Below, in pieces: positions 9,325 to 18,478 of a stretch of 64,000 nucleotides of DNA (position 1 is its first letter; each line of letters starts with the position of its first letter). This stretch comes from Polyangium sp. 15x6. Lineage in GTDB: Bacteria; Myxococcota_A; Polyangia; Polyangiales; Polyangiaceae. The notes under the pieces were generated by a model. It was not told the DNA's origin and did not search any database. It was given only the letters and a program-made list of their open reading frames with translations. The DNA is taken from positions 1 through 64,000 of the forward strand of contig NZ_JASBQE010000033.1 of assembly GCF_029960785.1 (NCBI RefSeq). The letters run 5' to 3'. Made by a program: the position numbers and the translations under genes.

Positions 9325-11037
9325 TCACTCGCATTTCACGAGAGGCGCGAGTGGCGCGAAATCCCACTCGGTCAGGTTCATCCCGTCGTACGTCTCGAGC
9401 TCCGTCGAGAGGATCTGCGTGATCTCGGCCCACGTCTGCCCGAACTTGTTCGTCGTCGTGCCGCCCGTCTCGGCCACGCACGCGAACTTCGCGGCCCCGC
9501 AAATATCGAGCGCCTCGCAGCCCGGCGCCTGGGGCCCGAGCGCCGCGAGCACCGCGTCGCCATAAAGCGGCACGCCATTCACCACCACGAGCGAAACATC
9601 CTTCGGCCGCGCCGCGAGCACCGTATGGAACGGCGTGCTTGCATCCCCCGCGATCACCGTCACGTCCGCCTTTTTCCCGACCTCCAGCGACCCGAGCACG
9701 TCCGAGAGCCCCAGCGCCTTCGCCGCGTTCACCGTCACCATGCGGACCAGCATGGCCGGCGAGATCACGTCCCCGAATGCCCCGTTGTCCACCTTGTTCG
9801 CGAAACGCAGCTCGTCGAGCAGATTCTGGCTGCCGCCGAGCGACCAATCCGGCGCCAGCGCCACGTTGATGCCCAGCGACAATGCCAGCGGCACGTCCGT
9901 CGTCTTCGTCAGGTCCGTCCCGCCGCCATACAAGAACACATTCGAGCGCGGCGACCACACGAGGCTCATGCCCTTGTCCGCCATCACCGCGAACTCGTCG
10001 GGCCCGAAGGCCGTCCCGTGCACGATCGTCGTCTCGGCCGCGTACAGGCAGCCGTCCGGGTTCGTCGACGTCCCGAGCGTGGTGAACTCCTTTTTCGCCG
10101 TCTCGTCCACGCCCTCGCCGCAATGAATGACGTACGCGTCGGTCTTGTCGACGACGAAATTGCTGCAGACCGTATCCCCGCTCGACGGCGGAAACAGCGT
10201 CGAGACCTGCACCTTGTCGGCGGCGAGATCGTTCCCTTTCTGATCGATCGTCCGCGCGAGCGACCCATAACACGTCTTGTCGATCGGGTTCGCCGCGCCG
10301 GCGATGCTCGTCGTCCCGGCGACGAGCCCCTTCATCTCGCCGTACTTGTTCATCTCGCAGCCGAAGCCCGGGTCGAGGTTCGGCGTCCCCTCGCCGTTCA
10401 GGTATTGCTTCGCGTCGACCATCGCCTTGTAACGCGGCTCGTTCGGCCACTGGTTGTGATTGCCGTACGGCTTCGAGGGGCTCCAGTCCGACTCGTCGAA
10501 GATGTCGAACAGGATGTGGTTGTGCGTATCGATCATCCCCGGCAGGATGACCCCGTGTGTCTTGACGACCGTCGCGTCCGCGGCGCCCGGCGCGTCCTCG
10601 CACGATGGGCCCACGCACGTCAGCGTATCGCTCTCGATGAGCACCTCGCCCGCGAATGCCTTGTCCGGGGTGACCACACACCCGATGAGGCGCAGCTTTC
10701 CGGGCATCCCCACCTTGGACACCTCGGGCGGACTCATGTCGGCCACACAATCGGTCTCGACCGGGGTGGCGTCGCCGCCGCCGCCTCCGCCTGCGCCGCC
10801 GCCTGCGCCGCCGCCCCCGGTTCCGCCCGCGCCGCCCATTCCTCCGACGCCGCCCATTCCTCCGACGCCGCCCGCGCCCCCGACGCCGCCCGACCCGGCG
10901 TCGCCGCCGCTTCCCCCATTGCCCTCGTCGACGTCCACGGGGAGGGGGTTGCTCGGCGTAAGCACCGGCTCTTCCGAACAACCCGCGACCGAGACCAACC
11001 CAAGGGCCCAAAGGACGAAGGTTCGGGAGGATGCCAC
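9325..11037 (-). CDS. Amidohydrolase-family lipoprotein with Gly-rich linker
   Basis: A 570-residue exported amidohydrolase. The signal peptide ends at SVAGC, followed by about 35 residues of Gly-rich linker (repeats of GGVGG/GGMGG), then the catalytic barrel. DTHNH supplies the HxH metal ligands; HCGEG, ETTIVHG and APDWSLGG fit the later His and Asp positions. The C-terminal VLGSLEVGKKADVTVIAG is the family's closing sandwich. The start is ambiguous: GTG at 11037 is used here. A GGAGG lies too far upstream for it (about 20 nt) but sits well for a CTG codon at 11052, which would add five residues. It follows a lipoprotein gene by 71 bp on the same strand and probably forms a unit with it. Confidence 0.85.
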   Translation of the reverse strand: MASSRTFVLWALGLVSVAGCSEEPVLTPSNPLPVDVDEGNGGSGGDAGSGGVGGAGGVGGMGGVGGMGGAGGTGGGGAGGGAGGGGGGDATPVETDCVADMSPPEVSKVGMPGKLRLIGCVVTPDKAFAGEVLIESDTLTCVGPSCEDAPGAADATVVKTHGVILPGMIDTHNHILFDIFDESDWSPSKPYGNHNQWPNEPRYKAMVDAKQYLNGEGTPNLDPGFGCEMNKYGEMKGLVAGTTSIAGAANPIDKTCYGSLARTIDQKGNDLAADKVQVSTLFPPSSGDTVCSNFVVDKTDAYVIHCGEGVDETAKKEFTTLGTSTNPDGCLYAAETTIVHGTAFGPDEFAVMADKGMSLVWSPRSNVFLYGGGTDLTKTTDVPLALSLGINVALAPDWSLGGSQNLLDELRFANKVDNGAFGDVISPAMLVRMVTVNAAKALGLSDVLGSLEVGKKADVTVIAGDASTPFHTVLAARPKDVSLVVVNGVPLYGDAVLAALGPQAPGCEALDICGAAKFACVAETGGTTTNKFGQTWAEITQILSTELETYDGMNLTEWDFAPLAPLVKCE

Positions 11038-11108
11038 GGGTCGAATGTACAGGTTTTCCCTCCGAACCGCACTCCGTTTTTCGTGACATCTCGATGGCAC
11101 GCGGCGCG

Positions 11109-12167
11109 TCAATTCGCGGCGCGCACCACCAAAAGCGGACCCCGGAGCGAGCTGCCATCGAACCGATCGTCGAGGAAAACAGACCCGCCATCCTTTTCCA
11201 CCACGATTGCGCGGACGCCCTGGTCGGTCGCGACGAGCGCCCGGTCCCCGGCCGTGACCAGGTCGCGCGAGAAAAACGTACCAGCGCGACGAACCTTCCC
11301 CCCGAGCGCGACCGCGGACGCGCTCGGCCCTCCGTTTTCCTCCCCCGGCTCCACGACCCACAACGTATTCGTCGACAGCACGAGCGCTGCCCCCGAGAGC
11401 ACCTCCGCCGCCTCGATCCGCTCGATCCCCGGCCCGACCCCGAGCATCACCGCCGCCTCCGCGCCCTCCGCGTCCACCTTTCGCATCGCGACATCGCCTT
11501 CCACCACGTCCCAGAGCAGCCCGGATTCGGCCGACAGCGGAACGAATCGCGCGGTCGGCGGCGCGAGCGCCGGCTCTCCCAGGTCGAGCCCCGTCGTCAC
11601 GACCAACCCGCCTTCCGTCATCGTCGCCGACAGCCGCGTCAATCGGTCATCGCTCACGCCGTAGGAAAACACCTCGACCCGGTCCCCTTCCCTCCACACC
11701 GAAGCGGGCCGCGGCGCGTAAACACCCTTTGCGATCGTACCTTCCCGCAGCACCTTCCACCGCGGCCCGTACGTCGCCTGCTCGAACACCCAGAGCCCCT
11801 CGTCGGCCGCGAAAAGCGCCGCGCCCCCATCCACCCACGCCGCGTGCTGGCACGGGCCCACCGCGCCTGCGTCGAGTGCACACACGCGGATCTCTCCGCC
11901 CGACGCATCCTCATTTTCTTCGAGCACCCACAATCGCGCCCCGTCCGGATCCACCGTCACGTCGCGCGGCGTCCCTCCGCCCCCTTCGGCCGAGCTCGTC
12001 ACGGCCCCGGTCTTCCCATCGAAGACCACGACCTCCCCGTTCAGGCCAAACCCTACACCATACCACACTTCATCGGCGGGAGAAATATGTTTCACCTCCA
12101 ACGGATTCTGCTCCCGGCACGCCGACACCCCAAAAACCCCGAGCATGAGCACTGACCATCGCGTCAT
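11109..12167 (-). CDS. Lipoprotein with beta-propeller-like repeats
   Basis: A 352-residue lipoprotein (signal MTRWSVLMLGVFGVSAC with the lipobox VSAC). The mature part alternates short strands of the type GxVVVFDGKTG and DPDGARLWVLEENED, resembling blades of a beta-propeller (WD/YVTN-like) but without a diagnostic motif. It is Val/Ala/Gly-rich and has a conserved-looking acidic finish. It lies immediately upstream of an amidohydrolase lipoprotein on the same strand, which suggests joint expression. The function is unknown; a binding or display role at the outer membrane is only inferred. Confidence 0.75.
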   Translation of the reverse strand: MTRWSVLMLGVFGVSACREQNPLEVKHISPADEVWYGVGFGLNGEVVVFDGKTGAVTSSAEGGGGTPRDVTVDPDGARLWVLEENEDASGGEIRVCALDAGAVGPCQHAAWVDGGAALFAADEGLWVFEQATYGPRWKVLREGTIAKGVYAPRPASVWREGDRVEVFSYGVSDDRLTRLSATMTEGGLVVTTGLDLGEPALAPPTARFVPLSAESGLLWDVVEGDVAMRKVDAEGAEAAVMLGVGPGIERIEAAEVLSGAALVLSTNTLWVVEPGEENGGPSASAVALGGKVRRAGTFFSRDLVTAGDRALVATDQGVRAIVVEKDGGSVFLDDRFDGSSLRGPLLVVRAAN

Positions 12168-12219
12168 GCCCCTTCATCGACGCGAGGCCCTCGGCAGTTG
12201 CGCGGAATTCTCTCGGACC

Positions 12220-13011
12220 TTACGGACAGCGAATCCGCGTAGGCAATGGCTCACACCGCGCCACGCCCTTGTGCAGCACGCAACAGGATTCGTGTGCCCC
12301 GTGGCACGGACAATCCTTCGGTTTCGTCCCATCGCCGCAGAGGACGCCGCGCGTCTTCTCGAACTCGGCCTGCTCGGCCCGCAAAAGCGGCAGCTCCTTC
12401 GACGAGAGCTGTGCGAGGGCCCGCGCCACCTCGGGTTTTCGTTTCTCCCCCGCGGGCAGCGTCTCGAGCAGCGCTCGCGCCTTGCAAACCGCCGCGCGCC
12501 CGTCCATCCGCGCGTCCCCGAGCGCCGCGCTCGCCAATCGCGTCCGCTCGCTCGTCGAAAGCTGCGCGGCGTTCGCCGCCTCGATCGCCTCACCGACCGC
12601 GCCCGACTCCACGGACGCCACAGGACGCGCCGGCTCCGCGGACGGGCTCTCCGCGCTGCTCTCGCGCAAGCGATCCTCGATCTCGCGCACGAGCCCGTCT
12701 TTGTTCTCGGCGACGTGCCCATACGCCACCACGGCCACGACGACCGACGCGAGCGCCACGGCCACGCGCACGAGCTCCATCTTGGTATACGCGAGCCAGC
12801 GCAAGCGCCGCGGCGCCCGTCCCTCGCGCGTGCTCCGTGCCACGAGCTCGTCCGCGAACACAGGATGATCGTCGAGCGGGATCCACGCCTCCTGCCCCTC
12901 GGGACGCACCCGCGTGGACGAAGGCAAACCTCGCTTGATGGCCCAGAGCACGGCCTCCTCGCTCATCGGGCCGATCTTCCTGTCGCCGTCTTGGAGCTCC
13001 CATCCGGGCAT
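12220..13011 (-). CDS. GYF_2/DUF4339-like domain membrane protein
   Basis: A 263-residue protein. Residues 1-50 match the GYF_2 (DUF4339) pattern: WELQDGDRKIGPMSEEAV then IKRGLPSSTRVRPEGQEAWIPLDDHP. A single membrane helix lies around residues 80-97, placing the GYF-like domain in the cytoplasm and the rest outside. The external part has a coiled, Ala/Glu-rich stretch and ends in a Cys cluster (CGDG..CPCHGAHESCCV), perhaps disulfide-bonded or metal-binding. GYF_2 domains are thought to mediate protein contacts. Neighbours give no further hint; the gene lies 52 bp upstream of the lipoprotein gene on the same strand. Confidence 0.75.
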   Translation of the reverse strand: MPGWELQDGDRKIGPMSEEAVLWAIKRGLPSSTRVRPEGQEAWIPLDDHPVFADELVARSTREGRAPRRLRWLAYTKMELVRVAVALASVVVAVVAYGHVAENKDGLVREIEDRLRESSAESPSAEPARPVASVESGAVGEAIEAANAAQLSTSERTRLASAALGDARMDGRAAVCKARALLETLPAGEKRKPEVARALAQLSSKELPLLRAEQAEFEKTRGVLCGDGTKPKDCPCHGAHESCCVLHKGVARCEPLPTRIRCP

Positions 13012-13053
13012 GATGGTTCAGCGTGAGACTACCATGAGTTCAGCGGCCGGGGC

Positions 13054-14886
13054 TCAAAGAACCTGCGCCCCTTCGGATGTCGGGACGAGCGACAATGGGC
13101 TGACCGAGTGTGCCCTCGCACCCTCCCGCCCCCCTTCGAGCTGCCGCTCCACGAGCTTCCGATAAAGCCCGCCTTGCTGCATCAGTGTCGCGTGGTCGCC
13201 GCTCTGGACGATCTTTCCATCCTCGATCACGACCACCCGGTTCGCGCCCATCACCGTCGACAATCGGTGCGCGATGATCAGCGTCGTCCGCCCCTTCATC
13301 AATCGGTCGAGCGCTTCTTTCACGAGGTGCTCGCTCTCCGCGTCGAGCGCGCTCGTCGCCTCGTCGAGCACCAGGATCCGTGGATCCTTCAGCACCGCGC
13401 GCGCGATCGCCACCCGCTGCTTCTGCCCGCCCGACAGCTTCACGCCCCGCTCGCCCACGAGCGTCGCATATCCCTCCGGGAACTTCGACACGAACTCGTG
13501 CGCGTTCGCCGCCCGCGCCGCCGCCTCCACCTCGGCCTCCGTCGCGGTTGTCCGGCCATACCGAATGTTGTCCGCCACGCTGCACGAAAATAGCATCGGC
13601 TCCTGCGACACCACCCCCACGTTGCGCCGCAGCCATTCCGGCGAGAGCTCCCGCAGATCCTTTCCGTCGAGCGCGATGCGCCCCTCGGTCGGATCGTACA
13701 GACGCAAAAGCAGCGCCGCGATCGTCGATTTCCCCGACCCCGACGGGCCCACGAGCGCCACCACCTCGCCCGACGCGATCGCGAGATCGAGGTCCCGGAG
13801 CACCGGCACGTCCTTCCGCGAGGGATACGCGAAGCTCACGCGCGAAAGCTCGATCCGCCCCTCCACCGACCCGGGCCGCGCGCCCTCCGCCAGCGGGATC
13901 GTCGGGGGACGATCGATCAATTCGAACACCCGCTCCGCCGCGCCCGACGCGCGCATCAGGTCCGCCCAGAGCTCGCTCATCCCGCCGAGCGAAAACGCCA
14001 CCATGAGCGTGTAAATCAAGAATGACGTCAATCCGCCCGGCGTCATCGCGCCCTGTGACACGAGCCGCCCGCCATACCAGAGCACCAGCGCGAGCGCCGC
14101 GAATGCCGCGAACGACGAGACGCTCATGAACACGGAGCTCGTCACGATGCGCCGCCATACCACGGCGAATGCGTCCCATACCGCCTTCGTGTATCGCCCC
14201 GCCTCCGTCTTCTCCGCGGCGAACGCCCGCACCGTCCGAATGCCCGCGATCGTCTCCTCGGCGACCTCGTTCGCTCGGGCGAGCGCGTCCTGCGCCTCGC
14301 GCGACAGCTTGCGCACGCGGCGCCCATACGCCACCGCGCCCAGCGCCACCGGCGGTACCACCCCGAGCATCACGGCCGTGAGAATGGGTGACGTGTAGAC
14401 GAGGAACCCGACGCCGCCGAGCACCTGCGCCGCGAAACGCAGCCCCATCGAGATGTTCACGCTCACCGCGTTTTGCACGAGCGTCGTGTCCGCCGCGAGC
14501 CGGCTCGTCAGCTCGCCCGTCTTCCGCTCGTCGAAGAACGCGATCTCCTGCGCGAGCAACTGCTCGAAGAGATCCCGCCTGAGCCGTGTCACGACCCGCT
14601 CGCCTGCGCTCGTGAAACACACGAAACGCAGCGCCGTCGAGACCGCCTGCACGGCCGCCAGCACGACCAGCGCGAGCGCCGCCCGGTCGATCGTCCAGAA
14701 GCCGTCCGCCTTGCTCACGGCGCGATCCAGGATCACCCGGAATGCCTGCGGAACGAGCAGACCCATCAGCGTCCCGATGACCAGAAACACGGTCCCGGCC
14801 GCGAGCCGCGTAATCTCCGGGCGAGCGAGCCCGAGCAAACGACCGAGGGACGCATTCGTCGAGGCAGGTTTGTCCGGATCTCCCAT
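13054..14886 (-). CDS. ABC exporter half-transporter (MsbA-like, permease fused to ATPase)
   Basis: A 610-residue fused ABC exporter that would act as a homodimer in the inner membrane, pumping a lipid, peptide or drug outward. Residues ~25-310 hold six membrane helices. The nucleotide-binding domain has Walker A GPSGSGKST (about residue 380), Q-loop VVSQEPMLF, signature VKLSGGQKQR (about 482), Walker B ILVLDEATSALD and the switch His in IIAHRLS. The N-terminal loop motif FFDERKTGELTSRL is typical of MsbA/TAP-like transporters. The ~30-residue tail after the ATPase is not part of the family. The substrate cannot be predicted from the sequence, and no secretion partner lies nearby. Confidence 0.92.
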   Translation of the reverse strand: MGDPDKPASTNASLGRLLGLARPEITRLAAGTVFLVIGTLMGLLVPQAFRVILDRAVSKADGFWTIDRAALALVVLAAVQAVSTALRFVCFTSAGERVVTRLRRDLFEQLLAQEIAFFDERKTGELTSRLAADTTLVQNAVSVNISMGLRFAAQVLGGVGFLVYTSPILTAVMLGVVPPVALGAVAYGRRVRKLSREAQDALARANEVAEETIAGIRTVRAFAAEKTEAGRYTKAVWDAFAVVWRRIVTSSVFMSVSSFAAFAALALVLWYGGRLVSQGAMTPGGLTSFLIYTLMVAFSLGGMSELWADLMRASGAAERVFELIDRPPTIPLAEGARPGSVEGRIELSRVSFAYPSRKDVPVLRDLDLAIASGEVVALVGPSGSGKSTIAALLLRLYDPTEGRIALDGKDLRELSPEWLRRNVGVVSQEPMLFSCSVADNIRYGRTTATEAEVEAAARAANAHEFVSKFPEGYATLVGERGVKLSGGQKQRVAIARAVLKDPRILVLDEATSALDAESEHLVKEALDRLMKGRTTLIIAHRLSTVMGANRVVVIEDGKIVQSGDHATLMQQGGLYRKLVERQLEGGREGARAHSVSPLSLVPTSEGAQVL

Positions 14887-14941
14887 GATCCGGCATTATA
14901 TACCACGGAGCACGCCCGCGGACGACGCTGCTTGCTCTACG

Positions 14942-15862
14942 TCAGCCTGCTTTCCTCTCGCGCTCGCGCGGCGCGCGCCTCGGCGCGGCCTTCTTCACCG
15001 ACGGACGCGGGCGCGCCTCCTCGACGGGCGCCTCCTCCGCTGCGGGCGCTTCTTCTTCCTTCGGCGCGGGTGCCGCTGCGGCCGGCGCCTTGTGCTTTCC
15101 GGCGAGGCTCTGCTTCAGCGCCTCGAACAGATCGATGATCTGCGCCTGCGGCTCGGCCGGCGGCAGCGAAATCTCCTGCCCCGCCACCTTCTTCTCGATG
15201 AGCCCCGTCAGCCGCTCTTGATATTCGTCGTGGTAGTTCTCCGGGTGGAACGCGTCCGTCGACAGCTCGCCGATGAGCCGGTCCGCGAGGTCCTCTTCTT
15301 GCGCCCGGAAGTCCACCTTGGCCGGCGGCGCGATCTCCTCGAACGACCGCACCTCGTCCGCGTAATAGACCTGGTGCATGATGAGCCCGCCCTTGTACGG
15401 CCGCAAAAGGACGAGCTGATCCTTGCCGCGGACGCCATACCGGCCGACCGCGATCTTCCCCGTCCGCTCCATTGCATCCGCGAGCAGCTTGTACGCCCGC
15501 GCGCCGCCCTTGTCCGGGCCCAGGTAATTCGTCTTGTCGACGTAAAGCAGGTCGACGGTCTCGGCTGGGACGAACTCGACGATGTCGATCCGGTCCGTTC
15601 GCTCGGCGCGCACCGCGTCGAGGTCCTGATCCGTCACCTCGACGTATTGCTCCCGCGCGTACTCGAACCCTCGCATCGTGTCCGATCGCTCGACCACCTC
15701 GCGGTCGTACGGACAGAACAATTGCTGCTTCACGCGGGTCCCGCATTTCTTGTGAAGCATGTGAAAGCCGACGCCGTGGGAAGACGTGGCCGTGTACATC
15801 TTGACCGGAATGGAAACAAGGCCAAACGAGATGGTCCCCGTGCCCGTGGATCGCGCAGCCAT
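14942..15862 (-). CDS. ku: Bacterial Ku protein, DNA end-binding factor of NHEJ
   Basis: A 306-residue Ku homologue that should bind broken DNA ends as a ring-shaped homodimer and recruit LigD. The start MAARSTGTGTISFGLVSIPV is the classic bacterial Ku N-terminus; the Ku core continues with LFCPYDREVVERSDTMRGFEY, YLGPDKGGARAY and LVLLRPYKGGLIMHQVYYADE. The last ~55 residues are a low-complexity Lys/Arg/Pro/Glu tail, a common C-terminal extension that modulates DNA binding. ATG 15862 is preferred because AAGGA sits 9 nt upstream; ATG 15868 is in frame but too close to that site. It is divergently arranged with ligD, only 45 bp between starts, so the pair probably shares a control region. Confidence 0.95.
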   Translation of the reverse strand: MAARSTGTGTISFGLVSIPVKMYTATSSHGVGFHMLHKKCGTRVKQQLFCPYDREVVERSDTMRGFEYAREQYVEVTDQDLDAVRAERTDRIDIVEFVPAETVDLLYVDKTNYLGPDKGGARAYKLLADAMERTGKIAVGRYGVRGKDQLVLLRPYKGGLIMHQVYYADEVRSFEEIAPPAKVDFRAQEEDLADRLIGELSTDAFHPENYHDEYQERLTGLIEKKVAGQEISLPPAEPQAQIIDLFEALKQSLAGKHKAPAAAAPAPKEEEAPAAEEAPVEEARPRPSVKKAAPRRAPRERERKAG

Positions 15863-15907
15863 GCGCATCGATCCTTGCAAAGGTCGTGGACGATCCCGGA
15901 GGCCCCT
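15863..15907. promoter_or_regulatory. Shared divergent control region of ku and ligD
   Basis: The 45-bp gap contains both ribosome-binding sites: GGAGG upstream of the ligD GTG (spacing about 5) and AAGGA upstream of the ku ATG. There is too little room for two full separate promoters, so promoter elements must overlap each other or the 5' coding ends. No sigma-factor motif was recognised. Confidence 0.45.
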
Positions 15908-18472
15908 GTGGACGGATCGGCGAAGCTCGCAGCATATCGGAAAAAGCGTGATCCCGGGCAAACCCCCGAGCCCTTCGGCGGCCCTGCCGGCTCGCCCGGC
16001 GCCACGATGGAAGGCGCGTATGTCGTGCACCTGCACGACGCTCGCCGCCGCCATTACGACCTGCGCCTCGAGGTGGGCGGCGCGCTCGAGAGCTTCTCCG
16101 TGCCCAAGGGGCCCACGCTGAATCCGGGCGAGCGCCGCCTCGCCGTCCGCACCGAGCCGCACCCCCTCGAATATCTCCATTTCGAGGACGTCATCCCCGA
16201 GGGCAATTACGGTGCCGGACCCATGATCGCCTGGGACACCGGCAGCGTTCGGTACCTGGACGAACCCGCCGAAGACCAGTTACGCAAGGGCAAACTCGAG
16301 TTCGAGCTTTCGGGCCACAAGCTCCACGGCCGCTTCCTCCTGGTCCGGCTGAAGGACTCGGACAAGGACTGGCTCCTCTTCAAGAAACACGACGCCTTCG
16401 CGGCGCCCGGACACGACATCGTCCAGGAAAAACCGCGCTCCGTCCTCTCCGGCCTCGACATCGGCGAGCTCGGCCACGCCTCGGACATCGCCTCCGAGCT
16501 CGAAGCCCGCGCCGCGGCCCTCGGCGCGCCCACGGGTTCCATCGAGCCAAACATGGTCCCCATGCGCGCCTGCCCGGCGCCGAAGGGCTCGCTCGGCTCG
16601 AACTACGTCTTCGAGCTCAAGATGGACGGCGTCCGCTGCATTGCCCGGAAAAACGGCTCGGACGTCCTCCTCCAGTCCCGAAACCTGCGCGACGTCTCGC
16701 GCGTCTATCCCGAGGTCGCGCGCGCCGTCCACAAGCTCGCCGCCGCCCGCCTCGTCCTCGACGGCGAGATCATTGCCCTCGACCAGGCCGGGCAGCCGAG
16801 CTTCCAGCGCCTCGCCCAGCGCATCCACCTCGCGAAGAGCGCCGACATCCGCCGCGCCGAGACCCGGATTCCCGTCCTCTACGTGGTCTTCGACCTGCTC
16901 GCGATCGGCGACCGCGACCTGCGCCGCCTCCCCCTTCACGCGCGCAAGGAGCTCTTGCAAAGCCTCGTCCGCGCGCCTGGCGAGATTCGCACCCTCGACA
17001 TGATCGAGGGCGACCCCACCATGCTCTTCGATTTCTGCCGCGAGCGCCACATGGAGGGCCTCGTCGCCAAGCGCCGCGACGCCCCCTATCGCCCCGGCCC
17101 CGCGCGTTCGTACGATTGGATCAAGCTCAAGTGCGAGCGCGACGACGATTTCGTGGTCGTCGGATATACCCTCGGCGAGGGCGGCCGCGCCCGGCTCGGC
17201 GCGCTCGACGTCGCTGCCTACGAGGCCGGCGAGCTGCGCTACCGCGGCAAGGTCGGCAGCGGCCTCGACGCGGCCTCGATCGAAGCCCTGCTCGCGCGCC
17301 TCACGCCCCTGCGCACGGACAAACCCACCGCGCGTGGCCCGTACAACGCCGCGCCGCGTGGCCGCATCCACGTGCGCCCCGAGGTTGTCGTGTCCGTACG
17401 TTTTTCCGGGTATACCGACGACGGCAACCTGCGCTTCCCGGTTTTTCGCGGGATCCGGGACGACGTCGCGCCCGAGGAGTGCGTGGTCTCGCCGCACGCC
17501 GACAAGGAGGAGACCGAGATCGAGCGCCTCGCGGCCGAGGCCGCTCACACGGGCGGCGCCGCGGGCGGGCCGACCAAGGTCCCCGTCGGCAATCCCGACA
17601 AGGTCCTCTTCCCCGGGGACGGCATCACGAAGCGGGACATCGTCGAATACTACGCCGCCGTCGCGCCCGTCCTCCTGCCGCACCTCCGCGACCGACCGGT
17701 CATGCTCGTGCGGTATCCCGACGGCATCACCGGCAAGTTTTTTTATCAATGGAACATCCCCGCGGGCGTGCCCGACTGGGTGCCCACGCTCCGCGTCCGC
17801 TTGCCAGGGCGCGAGGACGAGATGGAGGTCTTTCACATCCGCGACGAGGCCACGCTCCTCTACGTCGCGAACCTCGGCACGATCCCCATTCACGTGATCG
17901 CCTCGCGCGTCCCGCACCTCGAAGAGGCCGATTTCTTCAACATCGACCTCGACGTCAGCGGCGGGACGTTCGCCCACGTCATCACCCTCGCGCGCTCGCT
18001 CGAGGAATTGCTCGCTCAGATCGGCCTCACCGGGTTCCCCAAGACGTCGGGCCAGTCGGGCCTGCACGTCTTCGTCCCGCTCGGACCCGCGATCTCCTAC
18101 GAGACGGCGCGCGCCCTCGCCGACCTGCTCGGCCATATGCTCGTCCGGAAACACCCCGACATCGCCACCATGGAGCGCTCGAAGCAGCGCCGCGGCCCGC
18201 GCGTCTATGTCGATACCGGACAAACCGGCGCGTCGCGCACCATCGTCGCCCCCTACGCCGTGCGCGCCGTGCCGGGCGCGCGCGTCTCCACGCCGCTCAC
18301 CTGGGACGAGGTGGACGATACGCTCGATCCGCGCGCCTTCGACATCCGCACGGTCCCCCGCCGCGTCGCGCGTATCTTCGATCCCATGGCGCCGCTCCTC
18401 ACGGAGACCCCTTCCGTGCTCGCGGCCATCGAGCGGCTCGAAAAGCTCGCCCTCGGCCGCCACGTCGCCTGA
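15908..18472 (+). CDS. ligD: ATP-dependent DNA ligase D (phosphoesterase-ligase-polymerase)
   Basis: An 854-residue multifunctional NHEJ enzyme. Domain order is 3'-phosphoesterase (residues ~35-190; HYDLRLE and EGNYGAG active-site motifs), ATP-dependent ligase (~215-530; motif KMDG with the adenylated Lys238, then DGEIIALD and EGLVAKR) and archaeo-eukaryotic-primase-type polymerase (~555-850; starts VPVGNPDKVLFP, with metal-ligand segment FFNIDLDVS and SGQSGLHVFVP). This PE-LIG-POL order is that of Pseudomonas LigD rather than the POL-PE-LIG order of mycobacteria. GTG 15908 with GGAGG upstream is the start; the frame is open far upstream but overlaps ku on the other strand. Together with Ku it processes and seals double-strand breaks. 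Confidence 0.95.
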   Translation: MDGSAKLAAYRKKRDPGQTPEPFGGPAGSPGATMEGAYVVHLHDARRRHYDLRLEVGGALESFSVPKGPTLNPGERRLAVRTEPHPLEYLHFEDVIPEGNYGAGPMIAWDTGSVRYLDEPAEDQLRKGKLEFELSGHKLHGRFLLVRLKDSDKDWLLFKKHDAFAAPGHDIVQEKPRSVLSGLDIGELGHASDIASELEARAAALGAPTGSIEPNMVPMRACPAPKGSLGSNYVFELKMDGVRCIARKNGSDVLLQSRNLRDVSRVYPEVARAVHKLAAARLVLDGEIIALDQAGQPSFQRLAQRIHLAKSADIRRAETRIPVLYVVFDLLAIGDRDLRRLPLHARKELLQSLVRAPGEIRTLDMIEGDPTMLFDFCRERHMEGLVAKRRDAPYRPGPARSYDWIKLKCERDDDFVVVGYTLGEGGRARLGALDVAAYEAGELRYRGKVGSGLDAASIEALLARLTPLRTDKPTARGPYNAAPRGRIHVRPEVVVSVRFSGYTDDGNLRFPVFRGIRDDVAPEECVVSPHADKEETEIERLAAEAAHTGGAAGGPTKVPVGNPDKVLFPGDGITKRDIVEYYAAVAPVLLPHLRDRPVMLVRYPDGITGKFFYQWNIPAGVPDWVPTLRVRLPGREDEMEVFHIRDEATLLYVANLGTIPIHVIASRVPHLEEADFFNIDLDVSGGTFAHVITLARSLEELLAQIGLTGFPKTSGQSGLHVFVPLGPAISYETARALADLLGHMLVRKHPDIATMERSKQRRGPRVYVDTGQTGASRTIVAPYAVRAVPGARVSTPLTWDEVDDTLDPRAFDIRTVPRRVARIFDPMAPLLTETPSVLAAIERLEKLALGRHVA

Positions 18473-18478
18473 TTCCCC

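Noticed and set aside
14453-15907. In-frame upstream extension of the LigD gene
   Set aside because: It crosses Ku on the opposite strand, has no LigD or other family pattern, and the GTG at 15908 has a good ribosome-binding site.
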